DNA of 64,000 bases from Candidatus Woesearchaeota archaeon (GTDB taxonomy: Archaea > Nanobdellota > Nanobdellia > Woesearchaeales > ARS49). The notes under the pieces were generated by a model. That model saw nothing but the letters and a program-made list of their open reading frames with translations, ran no database searches and was not told where the DNA came from. The position numbers were made by a program, and so were the translations under genes. Positions within the stretch are counted from its first letter, which is position 1, and each line of letters begins with the position of its first letter. Positions 56,930 to 64,000 of the stretch are shown here, in pieces. The DNA is taken from positions 124,001-188,000 of the forward strand of contig JAGVZE010000007.1 of NCBI GenBank assembly GCA_018302815.1, given 5' to 3'.

Positions 56930-57299
56930 TTCGCACCTCTTTTCTGACAAAATGAACAACATCTCCAACTTCAGTACGCGTTTGAGCTATCGTACCCATC
57001 GGAAGCTCGAGCAGGAATGAGCACTCTCTTGCAGATGAAAAAGAGCTTCTTTTCTCCCATTCTGACTTTAATTCTATAACCTCCCACGCATCATTCAAAA
57101 GGACCAAATCCATGCCTGCCGGACAGAACCAAGAATGTAAATGGACACGTTGAGGCGCTGAGAAAACAAACAACAACGGGACAACTTCCTCGCGAAACAT
57201 CATCCCCCTTGTCTGCTCCCAAAAAGTCCTGCACTGGAGCGCAGAATCGGCAATCGTGGAGTCCTTGGACACATTCATTATACGCATCAGAAACCTCAA
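56751..57299 (-). CDS. DUF192 family protein with out-of-frame C-terminal extension
   Basis: ADSALQCRTFWEQTRGMMFRE...FSAPQRVHLHSWFCPAGMDLVLLND. Confidence 0.65.
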   Translation of the reverse strand: MRFLMRIMNVSKDSTIADSALQCRTFWEQTRGMMFREEVVPLLFVFSAPQRVHLHSWFCPAGMDLVLLNDAWEVIELKSEWEKRSSFSSARECSFLLELPMGTIAQTRTEVGDVVHFVRKEVRNEGLRKEVGTSMVQGDKFRPEQLDGGQSRVGPVRGNVLGGERLSGRKTYLGERELARRK

Positions 57300-57303
57300 T
57301 CAC

Positions 57304-59022
57304 TTAGCGTTTTAAAAACGTTTGCAACTTTTTAAGAGAAAGAGCGTTTATGACATCCTTCGCCTGCGCCCATCCCCTTCTTGCCTGAGCGACCCCAAGC
57401 TCCATGTATCTTAAATGCTCCACAGAATGACTATCAGTATCAATAGATATTTTACAACCCATATCGACTGCCTTTTGCACCAGTTCGTCACGCATATCAA
57501 GCCTTGAAGGATAACTATCAACTTCGAGCGCAATGCCTCGCTCCTTCGCAGCACTCATAATTTTTTCTGCATCAAACGCGTAGCCCTCGCGTTGGTGAAC
57601 AACCCTTCCAGTGGGGTGGGCAAGCGCGTTAATGTACGGATTATCAAACGCTTTTAAAATGCGCTTTGTCATATCCGCTTTAGGCGATTTGAATCCTGAA
57701 TGCACCGCGCCAAGAACAAAATCAAGCTCCTTTAGATATTTGTTCTTAAAATCCAAAGAACCGTCTTTTAGAATGTCCACTTCGCTGCCTTTAAGAATAG
57801 TGATGTCGACTTTTTTTTGAACTTTATCAATCTCTTTCAAATATTTCACAAGCCTTTTCTCGTCAAGACCGTTCGCAATACGCTCGCTCTTCGAATGATC
57901 GGTTAGCGCGATATACTTGTACCCCGCTTTTTGCGCCGTTAGCGCCATCTCTTCAATAGTATTCCAACCATCGCTCCACTTAGAATGCATATGCAAATCG
58001 CCCTGCATATCAGCCATAGAGACAAGCCGCGGAATGTTTTTTTCGAACTCCCCTTGATTCTCACGAAGCTCAGGAGGAATCCAGTTCAAGCCCAATTTTC
58101 GGTAAACCTCTTCCTCAGTCTTTCCGCAAACATACTTATCATTCCTGAACAAACCATACTCAGAAAGCTTGAACCCTTTTCGAATAGCGATTTGGCGCAG
58201 GCGAACATTATGCTCCTTGCTGCCTGTAAAATACTGAAGAGCCGCTCCAAACGATTTCTCATCAAGAACTCGGACATCGGCCTGCAATCCATCATTCAAA
58301 ATGACCGAGCTTCTCGTATCACCCTTGGCAAGAACTCTTTCGACCTCCGGCATTTTTGTAAAAGTTTCCATAACCTTTTTCGGGTCTTTGCTTATCACAA
58401 GAACGTCAACATCTCCAATTGTCTCTTTCATCCTACGAACACTTCCAGCAGGTTCTGCGCGCTTAACTCCTTGAACTTTCTTTAGTCTGGATGCAATTTC
58501 ACGCGACCAGGAAAGACCCAAACTCAAAAGCTTTCGCTCCTTACCCTGCTCGAGAAGCGAAAGACCCTTGACTATGTCCTGCTCGCTCTTCTCGCCAAAC
58601 CCGCTTAACTTTCTTAGTCTGCCCTCTTCTGCCGCCTTTTTCAGCTCCTTAACGCTTTTGATATTGAGCTCCCGGTACAGGCGCATAACCTTCTTTGGCC
58701 CAAGACCCTGAACGTGAAGCATCTCCTCAACACCCTTCGGAACGCTCTTCGAAAGCACCTCGAACTCCTTTAGCCTACCAGTTTTCAAAAACTCAAGAAT
58801 TTTATTCGCTATACCTTCACCGATGTTTGGAAGCTCTGTTAGCGCCTTAAGCCCGCGCCGTCCGATATCTTCCACCGGCTCCTCTAAAGTTTCGATGACT
58901 CTTGCAGCTTTTCTATACGCATTCGGCTTCCACTCGACCCCTTGCAATTCGAGCAAGTCAGCCATCTCCTCGAACAATTCAGCGAGCCTTCCATTCAACG
59001 CCATTCTTTCTTCTCCATTCAT
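57304..59022 (-). CDS. polX: family X DNA polymerase with PHP domain
   Basis: LPNIGEGIANKILEFLKTG, GSVRRMKETIGDVDVLV, PHP: DLHMHSKWSDG...HPTGRV...DTDSHS. Confidence 0.92.
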   Translation of the reverse strand: MNGEERMALNGRLAELFEEMADLLELQGVEWKPNAYRKAARVIETLEEPVEDIGRRGLKALTELPNIGEGIANKILEFLKTGRLKEFEVLSKSVPKGVEEMLHVQGLGPKKVMRLYRELNIKSVKELKKAAEEGRLRKLSGFGEKSEQDIVKGLSLLEQGKERKLLSLGLSWSREIASRLKKVQGVKRAEPAGSVRRMKETIGDVDVLVISKDPKKVMETFTKMPEVERVLAKGDTRSSVILNDGLQADVRVLDEKSFGAALQYFTGSKEHNVRLRQIAIRKGFKLSEYGLFRNDKYVCGKTEEEVYRKLGLNWIPPELRENQGEFEKNIPRLVSMADMQGDLHMHSKWSDGWNTIEEMALTAQKAGYKYIALTDHSKSERIANGLDEKRLVKYLKEIDKVQKKVDITILKGSEVDILKDGSLDFKNKYLKELDFVLGAVHSGFKSPKADMTKRILKAFDNPYINALAHPTGRVVHQREGYAFDAEKIMSAAKERGIALEVDSYPSRLDMRDELVQKAVDMGCKISIDTDSHSVEHLRYMELGVAQARRGWAQAKDVINALSLKKLQTFLKR

Positions 59023-59401
59023 CCGCAGCAGCCAACACTTCTTTCGCAGATTTATACGTCACTTTCTTAAGAGCATCTTCAAATTCGAGCCAAATAAAAT
59101 CAGTATGTTCATGAGACAATTTCACCAAGCTTTTACCGCATATCGCAAAGAAAAACACGACATCTTTCGACACAAGCTCTCCATCAAGCTCCAATTTGTA
59201 ATTAATAGTGTGAGAGAACCCGTCAATTATTTGGGCTGAAATCCCCGCCTCTTCTTTCAACTCGCGAAGAGCAGCGGTTTTGTCATCTTCTCCTTGCTCC
59301 AAATGCCCCTTTGGAAAATCCCAATGGCCTGCCTCATATTTGAGAAGAAGATATTTGCCTTCGCAGAACACAACAACACCCGCGCTGTGATCTCTTTTCA
59401 T
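58979..59401 (-). CDS. NUDIX hydrolase
   Basis: GHLEQGEDDKTAALRELKEEAGI Nudix box. Confidence 0.9.
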   Translation of the reverse strand: MKRDHSAGVVVFCEGKYLLLKYEAGHWDFPKGHLEQGEDDKTAALRELKEEAGISAQIIDGFSHTINYKLELDGELVSKDVVFFFAICGKSLVKLSHEHTDFIWLEFEDALKKVTYKSAKEVLAAADEWRRKNGVEWKAR

Positions 59402-59485
59402 GACGGCAATAAGCGAAAACGCGTATATAAACCTGTGTATCAAAGCGCAACAAAGCTTAAATAGAGCCATAAAGACTTTTTTCTT

Positions 59486-60418
59486 ATGAACTACCTTCCT
59501 TTGATTCTCATCGCATTACTAATCGCTTGCAACGCTACACAAGAGAGCACGGGCGCCAAGGAACTCGCTCAACAGTTGCGCGAGCAAGCCGAAATAGATG
59601 CGGCAGAACCAGTTGAAACGCAAATTGAAGAGCAAACTAACTCAGAGAATACTACTGCTGTTGTGCAAGAGCCTATCGCAGAACCAGTACCTGAAACAGC
59701 CCCTGAACCTGCCCAAACACCAGAAATAGCAGTCGCGGAGCCAGAGCCGGAACCTTCGATGCCAATAATTGAAACCATCGAAGAAAATGAACCTGTTGAA
59801 CGGACAGTACTATATGATTTCCTCGACACGTTCGCCAAAAAAGTCACAGGATACCAATTCGTTTACAAGGGAGATAAATACTCGGTCAAAGGAACCAAAG
59901 TCAAAATCGTACTCGATGAACCTCTTGTCGCGCGAGACCTCAAACTCAACGGTGTGCGGTACAGCCTGTTCTATTATGACACAATCTACGTCGATAGAGC
60001 GGCAAAAACCGCAATCGCTTACTGCGAAGGGACTGAGACCGAACTCAACCGCCAATGCACGCAAATGAATTTATACGACGTTCCATACGCAGTCCCATTC
60101 AGTGAATTCAATACCGTGCTTCCTGAAGACTGGCTATTCACATACCTTGACCAAACTCCCGCAAGAATAGATGCTGATAAATACATAGTGCAGGGAAGAA
60201 GCGCAGTTTCGCTCACGTTCAGGGCAGGCGATGATTCAACTGAACTCTTTTTTGATGAAACAATAGGACTTCCAGTTCGGGCGCATCAGCTCAAACACGG
60301 AAATACTGTCAACCGCATAGATTACGAATTCCTTTCCGCCAATAAAGTGCGCGACGTAGACGTGCGCCATCGAAGCTATTCAGAAATACCAAGTTCGGAT
60401 TATTTTTATAAACGGTAG
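59486..60418 (+). CDS. lipoprotein, hypothetical
   Basis: MNYLPLILIALLIACNA lipobox, acidic Pro-rich linker, C-terminal domain. Confidence 0.65.
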   Translation: MNYLPLILIALLIACNATQESTGAKELAQQLREQAEIDAAEPVETQIEEQTNSENTTAVVQEPIAEPVPETAPEPAQTPEIAVAEPEPEPSMPIIETIEENEPVERTVLYDFLDTFAKKVTGYQFVYKGDKYSVKGTKVKIVLDEPLVARDLKLNGVRYSLFYYDTIYVDRAAKTAIAYCEGTETELNRQCTQMNLYDVPYAVPFSEFNTVLPEDWLFTYLDQTPARIDADKYIVQGRSAVSLTFRAGDDSTELFFDETIGLPVRAHQLKHGNTVNRIDYEFLSANKVRDVDVRHRSYSEIPSSDYFYKR

Positions 60419-60420
60419 AT

Positions 60421-60518
60421 GACCGGACGACGGTAGGACGGATGGACGGCAAGATGGCAGACGGACGACGGCAGGAAGTAGGAAGGACGAGGGCGAGATG
60501 GACTGAATGCGGGAGGAC
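60421..60518 (+). repeat. Purine-rich GGAYGG intergenic element, copy B
   Basis: ggacgacggtaggacggatggacggcaagatggcagacggacgacggcagg. Confidence 0.5.
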
Positions 60519-60558
60519 ACACAATACATTTTTAAACTCCCTTCGCAAAAATGCCTAT

Positions 60559-60960
60559 ATGAGAGATGAGTTCGAACGCGATTTAGCAGAGTACCTAAGC
60601 GCTCGCAAACGAGCAGGCAGAATAGATATCAAATCGTTCTTGAAGAAATTAATGCCCGAACGAAAAGTCGAAGACCCAACTGTAGCGATTCCCGAACAAG
60701 TAGAAGTATACACAGAACCGCAGCCTGTGCCAAAACAGCCAAGCTTTATCTCAAAAATATTCAAAAAAGAAGTCGTAAACGAAGAACTCGTACGCGAACA
60801 CATGCGAGCTGACGACGCTTTGGACGATATGAAAGAAGTCGCAAAAATAGCACTATCGATGATAAAACAACTGCCTGATGAACAGTTAAGGCTGTTCAAG
60901 AACAGTCCTGATTTTGAAAGGCTAAAAACTTTACTTAAAAAACACGATCTTATCAAGTGA
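60559..60960 (+). CDS. hypothetical protein
   Basis: ORF; likely start MRDEFERDLAEYLSARKR. Confidence 0.5.
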   Translation: MRDEFERDLAEYLSARKRAGRIDIKSFLKKLMPERKVEDPTVAIPEQVEVYTEPQPVPKQPSFISKIFKKEVVNEELVREHMRADDALDDMKEVAKIALSMIKQLPDEQLRLFKNSPDFERLKTLLKKHDLIK

Positions 60961-60976
60961 GGTATGGACTATTTTC

Positions 60977-61348
60977 ATGAAAGCAAAGGACATTGAACTA
61001 AAAGTACGCACTGTTCTCAAAAGACATGGTTATTTCTTTGTAATCTTCATCTTTTTCTCGTTTTTGATCAGCTTCTACTCAGGATATATCTTTCTTGCTT
61101 TGGTCTTAGCACAGTTTATGTTTATCGGAGGATTCTATTTGAAGGCAGGAATGTATTATGGACTTTTTCAAACTCATGGTGAGGACTACGTTCGAAAAAT
61201 GCTTTTTTGGAGCCTTGCATCACTCCCGCTCGCGATCGTTGTCCTGCCATTTCTGCTGGGAACGCCTGAATATATCCTGACTTATTCCTTGTTGTTGAGA
61301 ATTTTCTTTCTTTCGATAGCGCCAGCGTATCTCTGGTACACAGGATAA
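60977..61348 (+). CDS. small integral membrane protein
   Basis: Several TM segments. Confidence 0.55.
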   Translation: MKAKDIELKVRTVLKRHGYFFVIFIFFSFLISFYSGYIFLALVLAQFMFIGGFYLKAGMYYGLFQTHGEDYVRKMLFWSLASLPLAIVVLPFLLGTPEYILTYSLLLRIFFLSIAPAYLWYTG

Positions 61349-61360
61349 GAAACCTACTTT

Positions 61361-62248
61361 CTATATTTCTGACTTACGCCACAAGCTTTTAAACTCTTCC
61401 TCGAACTCTGCAGCAATCCTCTCGTCCCTTAGAATCAACACATTCTCATCATTTCTCGTGTAACCGTTTCCAGTCGGGTTCGCGCTCCCCGTGATCACTG
61501 TGCTGTTGTCGATTATGAAGACTTTATGGTGGATTTTTGACACGATGGAGATGTTCTTTAGGCGCTCGTATTCGCTGTATTTATCCATTCGCGGATCGAA
61601 AACACCTTTCACGTCAATACCTTTCGTTGATTTCTTTTCTAATAGAGCGCCTATTTCGTTGTCTGTGAATGAGAACGCCATAAAATGGATTGATTCCTTG
61701 GCCGAGTTCAGCACTTCAATGACCCTTTTTTGGCACGAATCTTCAGGACAGAAAAACGCCTCTGTCAAATGACCGTTCAAAGCGACCCTGCCCTGACCTG
61801 ATTTTCCGCCATGGAAAACGCCTCTTTCGAGCTCCTCAAACTCGTCAAGATATGCTTTCGCAAGAACCCTGCTCTCGATCAAAATGACATTATTCGATAT
61901 CGTGCGTTCCTGAGACGGGTTCCATGAGCCTGTCCAGACCATCGAGTTATTAATCACGCAAAACTTATCGTGCATAAGGCCAGAACCAGCTTCCACTGTG
62001 GCTCCTTTTATCGCGTGCTCCCCATCCACTATGAGAGATCCCCTGCTTTGAATCCAGTCTGCCTGAGCCTTTGATGTGTGATACATCGCGCAGCTAAGTT
62101 CCCCCTCTCTTGTGAGGTTCTTTAAAAGCTCAAAACAGTCTGTTTTATCGCAAAAGAAGGCGAAAACAGCCCCTGTTTCTGAAGGAAGAACGCTTTGGCT
62201 TAAACAACCAGTGAGCAGGATAAATATGAGCAGTCTCATTCCATTCAT
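61361..62248 (-). CDS. lipoprotein-anchored phospholipase D-like protein
   Basis: Lipobox ILLTGCLS; two HKD-type motifs MHDKFCVINNSMVWTGSWN and IHHKVFIIDNSTVITGSANPTGNG. Confidence 0.85.
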   Translation of the reverse strand: MNGMRLLIFILLTGCLSQSVLPSETGAVFAFFCDKTDCFELLKNLTREGELSCAMYHTSKAQADWIQSRGSLIVDGEHAIKGATVEAGSGLMHDKFCVINNSMVWTGSWNPSQERTISNNVILIESRVLAKAYLDEFEELERGVFHGGKSGQGRVALNGHLTEAFFCPEDSCQKRVIEVLNSAKESIHFMAFSFTDNEIGALLEKKSTKGIDVKGVFDPRMDKYSEYERLKNISIVSKIHHKVFIIDNSTVITGSANPTGNGYTRNDENVLILRDERIAAEFEEEFKSLWRKSEI

Positions 62249-62302
62249 TTATAAAGGGGGCTTTATAAGTTTATTCAGGGTTTATTCGTAAGAATTATGT
62301 TG

Positions 62303-62340
62303 CCACTTCGGAGTGGTCTTAAAGCGAAAGCTTTAAATAC
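62303..62340 (+). promoter_or_regulatory. palindrome CCACT-TCGG-AGTGG plus TTTAAATAC promoter
   Basis: 15-nt spacing; third copy of the motif arrangement. Confidence 0.55.
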
Positions 62341-62361
62341 CACTTGTACTATCCAGTAGTA

Positions 62362-62409
62362 GTAATGAGGTGAAAATGCCTCGTTAATATTCAAGATCAC
62401 CTCTTTTTC
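62362..62409 (+). ncRNA. Putative short RNA with terminator-like hairpin
   Basis: GAGGTG (62367-62372) pairs with CACCTC (62398-62403) followed by TTTTT; promoter at 62332. Confidence 0.35.
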
Positions 62410-64000
62410 CCTCGCAGGCGTCGCTTCGGCGGCGCTTGCAGGGTTTTTTCTCTATTCCCTGATAGAAGTCTAAAGATAGAATATGCGATAACTACGCCTA
62501 TAATCATTCCAGCTGCGAAAGCTAAAGTCGCTGAAGGAATCCTCACGACGACTCGCTTTTCAATCTTCACCTGCTCTGCCTGTCTCTTCTCGAAATAAAT
62601 ATCCAGATTCGATAGTTCAAGAGCATACTCCGCGAAAAGCAACGATGACACGTTGTCGAATTCCTGCAAACTGCTCGCGTATTCATAATAACTATACGCT
62701 ATAATCGGAAACACGCCTTTCTTCTGCGCTTTCATCAAAGCCTCTTTTGAGACATCAAGCTTGAGCGAAATCAATTCGCCGAAACGATCCTCTTCAACAC
62801 CCATCACGCCCAGAACAACATCAGCTTCTGCCTTAGCTTTAGACGCAGTATACAAGCACATACTGTGCTTATTTTCTCTTAAAAGCGCGTAGGCATCATC
62901 AATATCTGCCCTTGTCCCGTCAAGCGCGTCAGGAATCACGCTGCGAACATAATTATACCTCTCTTCAGCCTCTGAAATCTTTGAAACACAGCCTTTTTCC
63001 AGCGATTTCTCATCAATAATCAACTGCTGACTGCTTCCATCGAAAAACCTAGACCATGTGACTCCTGAAAACAATCGCTCTTCTGCGTACGCAACATCAC
63101 GCGCAGCTGTAGATCTCGCCTTGCTTTTGGATTCATTCGCATCGAACAATAATTCAAGAGCCTCATCAACACGCTCAAGCACAGCCATAGCTGTCTGCAA
63201 ATCAGTCAAAGTCGTGATGTTCTTGCTTTCCACGTTCTTTTTTACTCTCTGCGCCTCTACTACAAGCTCATAGATTTGTTTCTCAAGTTCGGCATTAGAG
63301 ACATTATACTCGATATTCTGTTTATATTCAACATTAGACCTGAAACAATACGACGCCGCAGCGTAAAATTCACCCTGCTCAAACGCCTTTTTTGCTCTTG
63401 CTGAATACTCCTGCGCTTTAGTGTCATTGCGCGCTTTTTTCGAGTAAGATTGCGAACGTTCGCATAAGTCCTGCGCTACATCACGCATAGTCATCGCGTA
63501 TTTTTCATCGATTTTAAGCGACTCATTGAATCGCACACGAGGGACGCCCAGTTCAAGCTCAAGCACTTCGCCAATCGTAGCCACTTCCATAACAGTGACA
63601 TTAAGCTGCTTTCCATACTCGATAAGGTCTATTGTTTTATTGCCTTCCTTAGAATCTTTAGTTCCTTTAGGTATATACGCGCGCTTTATCCCATGCTCGG
63701 CAGCAGCCTCGATCTTGAATCTCAAACCGCCAACAGGACCAATTAGGCCTCCGCTATTAATAGTGCCCGTCATCGCAACATCATCAGGGACGGATTTGTT
63801 AAGAAGCAAGGCTGATGTTATGAATGTCGCAGCGCTTCCAGCACTAGGACCTCCAACTATCCCCGGCAATGCTTGGATAGTGAACAAGAAATCCTTGTCT
63901 GAGCAATCAACGTCCAGCTCTTTGCAGGCCGTCTGCTGGGCAAATCTTAGGCTCGCCTGCGTAGTCACCTTAGTCATAGGATACGTTTCGAGGAAAACCC
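62397..64000 (-). CDS. Lon-like (S16) serine protease domain protein with C-terminal TM, N-terminus truncated by window end
   Basis: LPGIVGGPSAGSAATFITSALLLNKSVPDDVAMTGTINSGGLIGPVGGLRFKIEAAAEHGIKRAYIP; frame open to window end. Confidence 0.82.
   Translation of the reverse strand, partial: VFLETYPMTKVTTQASLRFAQQTACKELDVDCSDKDFLFTIQALPGIVGGPSAGSAATFITSALLLNKSVPDDVAMTGTINSGGLIGPVGGLRFKIEAAAEHGIKRAYIPKGTKDSKEGNKTIDLIEYGKQLNVTVMEVATIGEVLELELGVPRVRFNESLKIDEKYAMTMRDVAQDLCERSQSYSKKARNDTKAQEYSARAKKAFEQGEFYAAASYCFRSNVEYKQNIEYNVSNAELEKQIYELVVEAQRVKKNVESKNITTLTDLQTAMAVLERVDEALELLFDANESKSKARSTAARDVAYAEERLFSGVTWSRFFDGSSQQLIIDEKSLEKGCVSKISEAEERYNYVRSVIPDALDGTRADIDDAYALLRENKHSMCLYTASKAKAEADVVLGVMGVEEDRFGELISLKLDVSKEALMKAQKKGVFPIIAYSYYEYASSLQEFDNVSSLLFAEYALELSNLDIYFEKRQAEQVKIEKRVVVRIPSATLAFAAGMIIGVVIAYSIFRLLSGNREKTLQAPPKRRLRGKKR

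Noticed and set aside
60442-60558. N-terminal 39 residues of the 60442-60960 ORF
   Set aside because: Translation of the GGAYGG intergenic repeat; the start at 60559 is more plausible.
1-64000. CRISPR array, rRNA operon, IS transposase or prophage
   Set aside because: No regularly spaced direct repeats, rRNA signatures or transposase/phage structural motifs were seen. The repeats present are hairpins, coding repeats or a single tRNA-end duplication.

Overview
This is an archaeal chromosomal segment, probably from a DPANN-type lineage. That placement is inferred from gene content (FlaI/FlaJ-like locus, STT3/AglB, PhoU-AbrB, HerA, Mre11, translin, TrmB-like regulator, geranylgeranyl reductase, box-A/TATA promoters), not from a phylogeny. 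I see two tRNA genes, about 65 supportable CDSs, and no rRNA, CRISPR array or IS transposase. Main loci: (i) a secretion/archaellum-like ATPase and membrane platform with FlaC/D/E-like and three tandem paralogous membrane proteins (4.2-13.4 kb); (ii) a bacterial-type AspRS near gatCAB (14.7-22.5 kb); (iii) an Era-like GTPase / DUF2073 / Zn-ribbon (ArvABC/Oap-like) cluster (30.5-33.2 kb); (iv) an STT3 oligosaccharyltransferase with a C-terminal FKBP domain (38-41 kb); (v) a Hanks-type Ser/Thr kinase followed by a run of five lipoproteins, one of them beta-barrel-like, and then large surface proteins (42-55 kb). The best-supported unusual signals are: a tRNA-Phe(GAA) with a 24-nt noncanonical intron at 27/28; an array of six perfect hairpins in about 230 bp upstream of a RecJ-like gene; a tail-to-tail RelE/antitoxin pair sharing TTAA as both stop codons; a CCACT-N4-AGTGG palindrome placed 14-15 nt upstream of three TTTAAATAC boxes; and the lipoprotein/beta-barrel/kinase island. 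All calls come from reading the sequence by eye. No database search or structure prediction was run.
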